Assembly (NCBI GenBank): GCA_022837505.1
Contig: JALHFZ010000002.1
Coordinates: 18,115 to 82,114, forward strand
Direction: 5' to 3'
From: Synergistaceae bacterium
GTDB lineage: Bacteria; Synergistota; Synergistia; Synergistales; Aminobacteriaceae
Length of the DNA: 64,000 nucleotides
The stretch's first letter is position 1, and the number at the start of each line of letters is the position of its first letter. Below, piece after piece: positions 43,336-51,053 of this stretch. The notes beneath the pieces are model-generated. The model ran no database searches, was not told the DNA's origin, and saw only the letters and a list, made by a program, of their open reading frames with translations. The translations under genes were made by a program, and so were the position numbers.

Positions 43336-46092
43336 TCAGCGGGTCCTGACCGTGGCGAACTTGAACTTGTACTGGGTGAACTCCTGTTTTGTGGCAACCC
43401 CCGTGATGCGGGACTTCATCACCATCACTTCCCTGCCGAGCTCGGGAGAATTTTCGATGGGAAGGGAGCCTCCGACCTGGCGGATGTAGACCAGACCGTG
43501 GTCGATGACCCGATGATTCTTGTCCCTCGTTACATATTCACCGAACATCCGGTTGCCTGCTGTCTTGATATTCGCCGCAGCCTGAAAGAAACCGATGGAC
43601 TCCTGTCCTTTCTTCAGAATATCGGCACCCTTGAAAGCAGCCCCCAGTGGATTTGACCCTTTTCCCTCCGTGCCGCCCGAGTTTTTGAACACTTTCGAAC
43701 GGACGAAATCAGTGGCCGAATCGAGCTTTTTTCCAAGCTCTTCCACAGACGTCAGCTTCGCCCCCACATCGAAGACCGTGGCGGGCGCAGGCATGGCTTC
43801 ACCGGTTTTCTTGTCGTATACTGACTTCCCCTGCTTCGGAGCGGCATCGAAGGTGGTCATACTCCCAGTACTCTCGTCGGAAATGGCCCCCCTGGAGCCC
43901 CCTTCATCGGAGATAATCCACGTGCTCTTCTCTCCGTCGGTGTAGGCCGTGTGCTTGCCCGAGAAGGGGATCGTACCTTCTATGCCTATGAGGGGAAGAT
44001 CCCCCGCCTCCTTGAACATGGGCAGGGCGGTTTTTTCTATCTCCACGGGGTCTGCGTCGAAGGTGTACTTCGGCAGTTCCTTCCGTGGCGGAAGTAATGT
44101 GTTAAGGGCCCGGCTCAATTCTGCCACATCTTCTTCGCATTGCCGGATCCTGCTGAGGGTATCCTCGAGAGCGGCAGGGCTGATCTGGCAAAGAAAGGGA
44201 GATGATATAGCCAGGGGAAAATTGTCGATCGCCTGCCTGGCCTCGGAAGTGCCAAGGTTCGGAATGGCATACCCGGCTGTGGGCCAGATATCCACTGAAT
44301 CCACGGCGAAAGCTTCTCTCCTGTTTGCGGCCAGGTCGTAGACCTCCCTGACCGTCATGTATTTCATCAGGCCTCCCGCCTTCACCCAGAACTCCTCCAC
44401 CAGCTGCTTCCTCTCTCCGTATATTTTCTGGGGATAATCCAGATATTTCAGGGTGTACTGTCTGGTAATGTTAAGCAGGTCATTCATGTGTCCGATGCAG
44501 GCTGTATAAAAACGTATTCCCTTCCGGAGCCACTCGGCCTCATCCTTCTTTGTCCCTTTGGTCTGCCTTAAAAAAGCAAGATGAAGGTTATGCTCCTCGC
44601 TGCGGAAGGAAGCACACCTGGACATATACGCGCGGACATAATCTTCAAGGAGCTTCTCCGTGGGATCCTCCTCCTGCAGCTTCCAGTTGAGTTCTCTCAT
44701 TTTGAAGCGATAGTACGATTCAAGCACGAGGTAGGCATAGTACTGCCTCATGTTCTTCATCAGGGGGAGGGCACCCCTGCTCCCTTTCTTTCCGAAGACA
44801 CCCCGTTCCAGGGGTATGCTCTCTCCGGACAGCTTTTGAAGCCTGGCAGCTCTTCTCTCACTGTCCCCCACCAGGAATTCACTGGAGGACAGGTAGCCGT
44901 CGGCGCTTCCAAAATTGGGAAAAGGAGCTATTTTTATCTGGGCGGCAGGGGTGTCGGCACCGGAATTTTCCCGCTCGGGGTCGCCGTATTTCTTCGCGAT
45001 CTCATAGAGAATTTTCAGCTGCTCCTCGGAAAGGGGATATTCTTCCCCTTCGGTGACGTCGAGATCACCGACTTCAGCAATGTAATCATCGAAAAGGCGA
45101 ATGGACAGGTCATCGAAGCAGTCCCGAGCCGATTTCATGAGGGTCTCGGCGGCGAGGGGGCTGTTGCCGTCCTTGAGGTGGCAGAGAGTGAGCACCTGGA
45201 AGGCGGGACCGAATTCCGGGTTCTCCGCCAGTGCCCGGGCAGCATAGTTTTTTGCCCCCCCGAAATCGTCTATGTCCAGGAAGGCCATGGCGATATTGGT
45301 CAGAATGACGGGGTTGCGGGGTTCGAGGGCCTCCGCGGCGAAATAGAAGAAGAGGGCGTCCATGGGGGAAGTTTCCCGGAGCATTCCGGCGTAATTGTTC
45401 AGCAGGAGGGGGTGGGGGTACGCCGAGACGGCGAGGCCCGCGGTTTTCAGCATGCTCCCGTCCACGATGTCGTAAAAAGTCGCCACGGCCATGTGGTCAC
45501 CAAGGCTGAGGGCCCACCGGGCCTTCTCTTCTTCGTTCATGCCGTCAACCCCCTCGGCCGCTGAAGACAGGGGGAAGTCTCCTATGGGAGGTACTTTCTC
45601 TTCGGGAAGGTCCTTTGTCGAGGATCCGCTCCCCCCTTTTCCCCCCGCCCCCTTTCCTCTGCCGGCGATCGTTGCCTTCATCATGGCCTTCGCCATATCT
45701 GCGGGCCCGAGACCGAGGCGGTCCATCTTCTTCTGACGCTCCATCATACCGAGGGCGTTTTCCATGTCGGCCTCGCTGAGGCCCGAGGTTTTCAGTGCTT
45801 TTCTGGTTTCCTCGATCTCCCGGAGTTCCTCAGGATCGAGGGTAACTGCGTCAAGCCCAAGGGAAGAGAACAAGCTGTCTGCGGCATTTTTATCGGAGTT
45901 CATTCCGTCTCCCTCGCGGTCAGCGCCCTCTTCGGCCGCCGGGGGACGCCGCGTGCCCAGCTTCCCTGCGGCGGGGCGGGAGTTGATTTCCTGAATACGT
46001 TCCGCAATTTCAGCGGAGAGAGGTCCTCCGCCGGAGGAGGACTCCCCGCTCCCTCCCGGCAGCAGAAAGAGGGCTGCGAAGAGCAAAGACAC
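43336..46092 (-). CDS. Large exported protein with TPR-like repeats, function unknown
   Basis: About 918 aa. A hydrophobic N-terminus (SLLFAALFLLPGGSG) suggests export. A Gly/Ser/Lys-rich linker lies near residue 145-160 and about two TPR units follow (LNNYAGMLRETSPMDALFFY, then NPVILTNIAMAFLDIDD and neighbours). The last 500 residues match nothing I know. The start is unsettled: a good ribosome site (GAGGAGG) serves an ATG at 46106 that is one base out of frame, across an A7 run; in frame there are GTG at 46092 and GTG at 46167, neither with a good site. It is a single-gene unit, downstream of htrA. Confidence 0.8.
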   Translation of the reverse strand: MSLLFAALFLLPGGSGESSSGGGPLSAEIAERIQEINSRPAAGKLGTRRPPAAEEGADREGDGMNSDKNAADSLFSSLGLDAVTLDPEELREIEETRKALKTSGLSEADMENALGMMERQKKMDRLGLGPADMAKAMMKATIAGRGKGAGGKGGSGSSTKDLPEEKVPPIGDFPLSSAAEGVDGMNEEEKARWALSLGDHMAVATFYDIVDGSMLKTAGLAVSAYPHPLLLNNYAGMLRETSPMDALFFYFAAEALEPRNPVILTNIAMAFLDIDDFGGAKNYAARALAENPEFGPAFQVLTLCHLKDGNSPLAAETLMKSARDCFDDLSIRLFDDYIAEVGDLDVTEGEEYPLSEEQLKILYEIAKKYGDPERENSGADTPAAQIKIAPFPNFGSADGYLSSSEFLVGDSERRAARLQKLSGESIPLERGVFGKKGSRGALPLMKNMRQYYAYLVLESYYRFKMRELNWKLQEEDPTEKLLEDYVRAYMSRCASFRSEEHNLHLAFLRQTKGTKKDEAEWLRKGIRFYTACIGHMNDLLNITRQYTLKYLDYPQKIYGERKQLVEEFWVKAGGLMKYMTVREVYDLAANRREAFAVDSVDIWPTAGYAIPNLGTSEARQAIDNFPLAISSPFLCQISPAALEDTLSRIRQCEEDVAELSRALNTLLPPRKELPKYTFDADPVEIEKTALPMFKEAGDLPLIGIEGTIPFSGKHTAYTDGEKSTWIISDEGGSRGAISDESTGSMTTFDAAPKQGKSVYDKKTGEAMPAPATVFDVGAKLTSVEELGKKLDSATDFVRSKVFKNSGGTEGKGSNPLGAAFKGADILKKGQESIGFFQAAANIKTAGNRMFGEYVTRDKNHRVIDHGLVYIRQVGGSLPIENSPELGREVMVMKSRITGVATKQEFTQYKFKFATVRTR

Positions 46093-46199
46093 CCTTTTTT
46101 TCCCATTCCTTTTTCCTCCTCGTACCGTCAGATCCCGAACCGCTCCGGCCGGAGAGTCCGGAGGCACAGTCCGGAGGTATTCCGATCTATCCCGGAGTT

Positions 46200-46229
46200 A
46201 TTATATTCCTGTTTTGAATTGCCGGACAA
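46200..46229 (-). promoter_or_regulatory. Promoter for the TPR protein
   Basis: Minus strand: TTGTCC, 18-base spacer, perfect TATAAT. Predicted transcript start near 46193, which leaves the GTG at 46167 without a ribosome site and favours translation from the SD-backed ATG region near 46106. Confidence 0.65.
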
Positions 46230-46273
46230 GACCTTTTCGGACCGCAGGGGGGATTTTTCCCCCTGATAGAGAG

Positions 46274-46310
46274 AGAGGACCGGATCCCTTCTGCGGGAAT
46301 CCGGTCCTCT
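46274..46310 (-). terminator. Strong inverted repeat after htrA
   Basis: 37-base palindrome with 12-15 bp GC-rich arms (AGAGGACCGGAT and its complement), just after the htrA stop. It lacks a T-run on the minus strand and has only GGTTTT on the plus strand, so termination may be incomplete. Confidence 0.6.
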
Positions 46311-46341
46311 GGTTTTGGCGGAAGCGGGTCAGGATCGTCCT

Positions 46342-47772
46342 CTACTTCTCCGTTCCTCCCCTGATGGAGACGAAGAAGGTGCGGCCGTCCCGCCAGACGA
46401 GAAGGACGGTGGAATTTCCCCTCCCCGGGGCCATCTTTTCAAGATCCTTCGGGTCGGCCAGCCGGGAGCCGTTTACCTCGAGGAGAATGTCTCCCTCCCG
46501 AAGGCCGGCTCTCTGGGCGACGGATCCGTCCGCAACGGAGGTCACCACAAGTCCGTCGCTGCTTCTGAGCTTATTTTTCTTCTGAATCTCCGGTGTCACC
46601 GGGGCCACCTCGAGTCCAAGGCCCCGAAGCATCTTCGCGCCGTCCGTTCCCGAGGTGATTACCCCCTCGTTGCCCGGCATCTCTCCGAGGACGACGTCAA
46701 CGGTGATTTTTTTCCTGTTGCGCACCACTCCGAGAGAGACCTTCTCTCCGGCGAGGCGGTTGCGTATCTTGGAGACGAAGTCCTGGGAATTTTTCACCTT
46801 GTCGCTGCCCACGGTGAGAATGACGTCTCCCCGCTCAAGGCCGGCTTTCGAGGCGGGAGAGTCGTCCATCACGTCGCTGACGATTGCGCCGTTCTCTCCG
46901 TCGATGCCGTAGTTGTCGGCAAACTCCTTTGTGAGGGGCTGAATGTAGACGCCGAGCCATCCTCTCTTCACGCGGCCGAATTTTATCAGGTCATCCATTA
47001 CCTGTTTTGCCATGTTGACCGGGACGGCAAATCCGATCCCCTGGGCGTAGGGGACGATGGCCGTGTTGATCCCGACGACTTTTCCGCTGATGTCAAGGAG
47101 GGGACCGCCGCTGTTTCCAGGATTGATGGCCGCATCGGTCTGGAGGAAACCGTCAAAGTTGACGTTCTCCGCATGGATGCTCCGATTCTTCGCCGAGAGC
47201 ACGCCCACGGTCACCGTATGCTCAAGGCCGAAGGGGTTTCCGATGGCCACGACCCACTCGCCCACTTCTGCCCTGTCGGAATCTCCGAGCTCGAGAAAGG
47301 GGTAGTCATTCTTGCCTTCGATCTTCAGCACGGCGAGGTCGAAGGTGGGGTCTCTTCCGAGGACCTTCGCGTCATGAACGGTGCCGTCGGAGAAGGTGGC
47401 CGTGATCTTGTCCGCTCCCTCGACCACGTGGTTGTTGGTGAGGATGTGCCCTTCCTTCGAGACGATGAACCCCGACCCTCTCCCCTTCATGGGGATAGTC
47501 CGGGAGAACCTCTTGTATTCGTCCCCGAAGAACTGGCGGAACAGGGGATCATCGGCAAAGGGGTTGACCGACCGGGTTACCATGGCCTCCACGTCGATGT
47601 TGACCACTGCAGGGGAAAGTTCCTTGGCAATTTTCGCCACAGGGTTTCCCGAGAAGGGGTCCTGGGCGAAGAGGGGGGAGACTGAGAGAAGACTTATGAG
47701 CAGGATCGCTCCCAGAAAAAGGAATGTCCTTCTGACCGGGGAAGCTGTCGGGTAATTGCTGAGTCGATTCAT
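46342..47772 (-). CDS. Do-like serine protease (HtrA/DegP family)
   Basis: 476 aa periplasmic protease/chaperone. Signal peptide or anchor at about 14-36 ending FAQ, trypsin-like domain with the triad His115 (TNNHVVEG), Asp145 (DPTFDLAV) and Ser221 (NPGNSGGP), then two PDZ domains (GWLGVYIQPL and near the C-terminus). Degrades misfolded envelope proteins. The ATG at 47772 is spaced better from GGAGGTG than the one at 47778. Confidence 0.95.
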   Translation of the reverse strand: MNRLSNYPTASPVRRTFLFLGAILLISLLSVSPLFAQDPFSGNPVAKIAKELSPAVVNIDVEAMVTRSVNPFADDPLFRQFFGDEYKRFSRTIPMKGRGSGFIVSKEGHILTNNHVVEGADKITATFSDGTVHDAKVLGRDPTFDLAVLKIEGKNDYPFLELGDSDRAEVGEWVVAIGNPFGLEHTVTVGVLSAKNRSIHAENVNFDGFLQTDAAINPGNSGGPLLDISGKVVGINTAIVPYAQGIGFAVPVNMAKQVMDDLIKFGRVKRGWLGVYIQPLTKEFADNYGIDGENGAIVSDVMDDSPASKAGLERGDVILTVGSDKVKNSQDFVSKIRNRLAGEKVSLGVVRNRKKITVDVVLGEMPGNEGVITSGTDGAKMLRGLGLEVAPVTPEIQKKNKLRSSDGLVVTSVADGSVAQRAGLREGDILLEVNGSRLADPKDLEKMAPGRGNSTVLLVWRDGRTFFVSIRGGTEK

Positions 47773-47869
47773 AAACATACACCTCCAGAGATTGAAATTA
47801 GTTTTATTGTAAACCCCGGGAGGAATAGATCATCGTTTTTTCTACTGAATATAATTTAATTATTTCTGT

Positions 47870-48652
47870 CTATCTTTCTGATGGAATTCCGCTGCGGGAA
47901 CGGAATGAGTGGATGAGCCAGAGCGCTCCTGCAGAGCATATCCCGAAGAGCATCACCCTGACGCTTTGCAATCCTGTCCGGGTGTACTCCTCCCTGAGGG
48001 GGTCGAGGGCGAGGCGCAGAAGGGAATAGAGGATCATGAAGAGGGGCCACAGAAGGGCGCCGGAGACCTTCTTTTTCTCCCGGGCCCGGGGCAGAAGGGG
48101 TTCCAGCCGGAAGAGCACTATGGCAATGGCGAGGGCTCCGAAGGCATAATAGAGCTGAACGGGGTGGCGGGTGAGGCCGGAAGGGTCGGCGGGAAAGTGC
48201 ACTGCCCATGGAAGGGACGAGGGAAGACCAGTGCAGCATCCGTTGAGGAAGCACCCCCACCGGCCGATGGATACGGCGAGGGCCGCGGGAATGCTTGCGC
48301 TTTCCGCGACGATCCACAGAGGGACACCCCGGCGGCGGGAGGCCCATATCCCCCCGGCTCCGGCTCCGAGAAAGGCCGGGACGGCCGAAAGCCCCCCCTC
48401 CCAGAACCGCAGTAGTTTCAGGGGATCCCCTGTGTAGAGGGGAAGAGAATCGGCGATGCTTCCGAGGCGTGCCCCCAGGAGCATTCCGAAAAACGCCGCA
48501 GTGATGATGAACCGGGCCGAATCGTCATCGACCCCTTCAAACCTGTTCATCCTCCTCCGCGTCATGACGACCGCGAGGGATAAAGCAGCGGTCCACAGCA
48601 GATAATAACTGTGGACCGGCCACGGACCGATATGGAAGAGGATAGGGAACAT
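47870..48652 (-). CDS. lgt: Prolipoprotein diacylglyceryl transferase
   Basis: 260 aa, about seven transmembrane helices. Transfers diacylglycerol from phosphatidylglycerol to the lipobox cysteine of prolipoproteins. The family signature appears in variant form as IGRWGCFLNGCCTG (canonical GRxGNFxNxExxG), with the essential Arg kept, and HPVQLYYAFGA matches the downstream block. Belongs to the divergent Lgt branch. It lies 9 bases after jag. Confidence 0.85.
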   Translation of the reverse strand: MFPILFHIGPWPVHSYYLLWTAALSLAVVMTRRRMNRFEGVDDDSARFIITAAFFGMLLGARLGSIADSLPLYTGDPLKLLRFWEGGLSAVPAFLGAGAGGIWASRRRGVPLWIVAESASIPAALAVSIGRWGCFLNGCCTGLPSSLPWAVHFPADPSGLTRHPVQLYYAFGALAIAIVLFRLEPLLPRAREKKKVSGALLWPLFMILYSLLRLALDPLREEYTRTGLQSVRVMLFGICSAGALWLIHSFRSRSGIPSER

Positions 48653-48661
48653 GGGCGGGGG

Positions 48662-49300
48662 TTATCTCCTCCGGGAAGAAGGGCCGGACCGGAGGGGCCA
48701 GACGACCACCTTCCGGGAGGGGGTTTCCCCCACCGATCGGGTTTCCACCTCGCTGTTTTCCTTCAGGGTCATATGGACGATGCGCCGCTCCCAGCTGGTC
48801 ATGGGTTCAAGATAGGTCGGTTTTCCCTTCCGTACGGCCTTGCGGGCCGCAGCGAGGGCAAGGCGCTGGAGGCTCAGTTCCCTCCGCTGCCGGTAGCCGT
48901 CGCTGTCGAGGTAGATTTTCTCCCCCTCGTCCACATCCCGGGCGATGAGATTCACAATGAACTCCATGGACTTGAGGGTCTCTCCGTATTTGCCTATGAT
49001 GATCCCGGCGTCCTGGCCGGAGAGGTTGAGCCTGCCTTCTTCGGTGATCTCCGGAGTGACCGACAGGTCCATCAGGAGAAGCAGTTTTTCGAGAATATTC
49101 CGCCCCCGGAGGAGGACGAGGGGGGCCACAGGGCGGACTTCAACCCTGAGTTTTCTGCCGAGAAGGCCGAAGAAGCTCTTCTCCTCTTCGATCACCTTCA
49201 CGTCCACATCCCTGGGATCAAGCCCCCATTGGACCGCCGCGGTCTTTCGCGCTTCTTCCACCGCGGGTACGTCAAGCACAAGAACTTCGTTGTCGTTCAA
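48662..49300 (-). CDS. jag: RNA-binding protein Jag/KhpB
   Basis: 212 aa. Jag_N domain (FFGLLGRKLRVEV), KH domain (AGIIIGKYGETLKSMEFIVN) and R3H domain (MTSWERRIVHMTLKENSEVE). Partner of KhpA in an RNA chaperone complex affecting cell division and envelope growth; the standard neighbour of yidC. Start is TTG with AGGAGG six bases before it. Confidence 0.93.
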   Translation of the reverse strand: MNDNEVLVLDVPAVEEARKTAAVQWGLDPRDVDVKVIEEEKSFFGLLGRKLRVEVRPVAPLVLLRGRNILEKLLLLMDLSVTPEITEEGRLNLSGQDAGIIIGKYGETLKSMEFIVNLIARDVDEGEKIYLDSDGYRQRRELSLQRLALAAARKAVRKGKPTYLEPMTSWERRIVHMTLKENSEVETRSVGETPSRKVVVWPLRSGPSSRRR

Positions 49301-49338
49301 GGGAATCCTCCTTTCAAAAGAGAGGAAACTCGAGATGC

Positions 49339-50127
49339 CTAATCGCCGCTTTTCGTCGGTTTATCCTTGAATAAAACAGGCTTCTGCTGCATCTCCACGG
49401 CAGTCTTACGCGCCATGAGCAGCTGCTGAACCACGCCGAGAAGGGATGAGACTCCCCAGTAGAGCAGCACGCCTCCGGGAAGGCTGAGGCAGATGAAGGT
49501 GAGGAAGAGGGGCATGAACCAGTTCATCATGCTCATCTGAGGGTTTCCGCTGGAGGTGAGCTTCTGCTGATACCAGGTGAGGAAGCCGATGATGACGAGG
49601 AGCAGCGTGTTCGGCAGATAAACGCCCACGTTGAGAAGCCCCGCCGGGTTGTTCATTATACCGTTGAGGACGGTCATGATGCCTATCTGCCCCTGTTCAA
49701 CCGTCAGTCCGAGGGCTGCGGCGACAGTGGTGAGGACGGAGCCGTCAAGCTGTATCCCCAGGAAGGTGACCCCTGAGAAATCGTAATTTGTCAGAACCCT
49801 GTAGAGAAGGATGAAGATGGGAAGCTGTACCAGAAGGGGAAGACATCCCGCCGCGGGGTTGACCTTGTTCTCCTTGTAGAGGGCCATCATCTCCCGGTTG
49901 AGGGATTCCTTGTCGTCCTTGTACTTTTCCTGAAGCATCTTTATTCTCGGCTGGAGCTTCTGCATTTTCTGCATGCTTGACATCTGTTTTTTTGTCAGGG
50001 GGTGGAGCAGCAGCCGAACGATAAGGGTAAGAACAATAATGGCGAAACCCCAGGAACCCGTGAAGCCATGAACCATCTCCATGAGCTTCATCATCAGATC
50101 TCCGCCCATTTTCCATAAAGCGCCCAC
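49339..50127 (-). CDS. yidC: Membrane protein insertase YidC
   Basis: 262 aa, short form without the large periplasmic domain. The conserved hydrophilic-groove arginine is in VLTLIVRLLLHPLT and the cytoplasmic hairpin is in the KYKDDKESLNREMMALYKEN region. About five transmembrane helices and a basic tail. Inserts membrane proteins alone or with SecYEG. Overlaps yidD by one base. Confidence 0.95.
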   Translation of the reverse strand: MGALWKMGGDLMMKLMEMVHGFTGSWGFAIIVLTLIVRLLLHPLTKKQMSSMQKMQKLQPRIKMLQEKYKDDKESLNREMMALYKENKVNPAAGCLPLLVQLPIFILLYRVLTNYDFSGVTFLGIQLDGSVLTTVAAALGLTVEQGQIGIMTVLNGIMNNPAGLLNVGVYLPNTLLLVIIGFLTWYQQKLTSSGNPQMSMMNWFMPLFLTFICLSLPGGVLLYWGVSSLLGVVQQLLMARKTAVEMQQKPVLFKDKPTKSGD

Positions 50128-50387
50128 TATAGATCACCATCCTTGAACGTGTAGCTCCGGGATGCGGGGAGAGGAACGGGATCGTACCCTCCGTCGCTCC
50201 AGGGAGCGCATCTGCATATTCTTTTGACCGCGAGTAGACTTCCCCGAAAAAACCCGTGGAGGCTGAGGGCCTCGAGGGCGTATTGAGAACAGGTAGGATA
50301 AAACCGGCAATTGTCCCCCAGCCAGGGGGAAACTACGATCTGATACCCCCGGATCAGCTTGGTGCACAGCAGTGCCGCTGCAGTCAT
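50127..50387 (-). CDS. yidD: Membrane protein insertion efficiency factor YidD
   Basis: 86 aa. Family hallmarks: [28 protein letters not shown] and the cluster near [15 protein letters not shown]. Amphipathic N-terminal helix. Overlaps rnpA by 4 bases and yidC by 1 base, the canonical rpmH-rnpA-yidD-yidC order. Confidence 0.95.
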   Translation of the reverse strand: MTAAALLCTKLIRGYQIVVSPWLGDNCRFYPTCSQYALEALSLHGFFRGSLLAVKRICRCAPWSDGGYDPVPLPASRSYTFKDGDL

Positions 50388-50785
50388 ACCGCACCCGCTC
50401 CTTCCTGCGGCATCTTCCAGTTGGCTCCGGGCCAGTCGGGGAGAAGGAAGTTGTTTCGGAAAAGAAGGCGGGCAAGATCATAATAGATATCCCGTGCGTT
50501 GGCAGTCATCCCCTGATCCCGCAGGGAGGCGACAAACCAGAAACCGTCCTTCATCCACGGCCGGAGACGGCGAAACCCCTCTTTGAGAATTCGCCTTCCC
50601 CGGTTTCGTTCATGGGATGCCCCCTGCTTCTTTCCCACGGCAAGACCGATCCGGACGGGAGAGTCGGGAACCTCCAGAAAGAGCAACCGCACCAGATCGC
50701 CTCTCAGTCGATTGCCGGTGCGGAAGGCAAGATCAAACTCCCACCCCCGTTGAAGGCGCGAAGAGCGGGGATATGGAAAGCGCAA
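50384..50785 (-). CDS. rnpA: Ribonuclease P protein component
   Basis: 133 aa basic protein; cofactor of the RNase P RNA in 5' maturation of tRNAs. The signature [17 protein letters not shown] is present, and the N-terminus [17 protein letters not shown] matches the family. The C-terminal 40 residues are longer than usual. The RNA subunit is not in this window. Confidence 0.93.
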   Translation of the reverse strand: MRFPYPRSSRLQRGWEFDLAFRTGNRLRGDLVRLLFLEVPDSPVRIGLAVGKKQGASHERNRGRRILKEGFRRLRPWMKDGFWFVASLRDQGMTANARDIYYDLARLLFRNNFLLPDWPGANWKMPQEGAGAV

Positions 50786-50788
50786 GAA

Positions 50789-50923
50789 CTATACGGCCAA
50801 CCGTGCGCGGCCTCTCCTCCGGCGATTGCGAAGAATGCGTCGGCCCGAAGGAGAACTTGACCGGGCAAGAAAGCCCATCTTTCTTTTTCTCGGTCGATTA
50901 TGGGGCTGGAACGTCTGTTTCAC
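50789..50923 (-). CDS. rpmH: 50S ribosomal protein L34
   Basis: 44 aa, very basic: begins MKQTFQPHNRPRKRKMGFLA and ends GRARLAV. Starts at GTG after GGGAGGTG and stops 3 bases before rnpA. Easily missed because it is so short. Confidence 0.97.
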   Translation of the reverse strand: MKQTFQPHNRPRKRKMGFLARSSSPSGRRILRNRRRRGRARLAV

Positions 50924-50956
50924 GAGGACACCTCCCAATGGCAATAAAAGACATAC

Positions 50957-50977
50957 GCCCGATACGGGCTTTTTTTC
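50957..50977 (+). terminator. Terminator-like hairpin on the plus strand within the rpmH leader
   Basis: GCCCG/CGGGC stem with seven T on the plus strand. No plus-strand gene ends here; on the minus strand it is a small hairpin in the rpmH 5' untranslated leader preceded by an A-run. Confidence 0.4.
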
Positions 50978-50986
50978 AGCCTTGAT

Positions 50987-51015
50987 ACTATATCATACCG
51001 TCCCCCATGGAGCAA
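50987..51015 (-). promoter_or_regulatory. Promoter for rpmH-rnpA-yidD-yidC-jag-lgt
   Basis: Minus strand: TTGCTC, 17-base spacer, TATAGT, about 60 bases before rpmH. Confidence 0.8.
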
Positions 51016-51053
51016 CAGATTTCCGCCGATGGGAATCATCAGGTCCGGCGGGG

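Noticed and set aside
45900..46106. 68-codon frame from the SD-backed ATG at 46106 as a separate small gene
   Set aside because: After the first few codons it is an out-of-frame reading of the TPR protein; the good start more likely belongs to that protein across the A7 run.
50789..51053. Replication origin near rpmH
   Set aside because: rpmH often lies next to dnaA and oriC, but here a DinG-like helicase follows, and I see no dnaA, DnaA-box cluster or AT-rich unwinding region.
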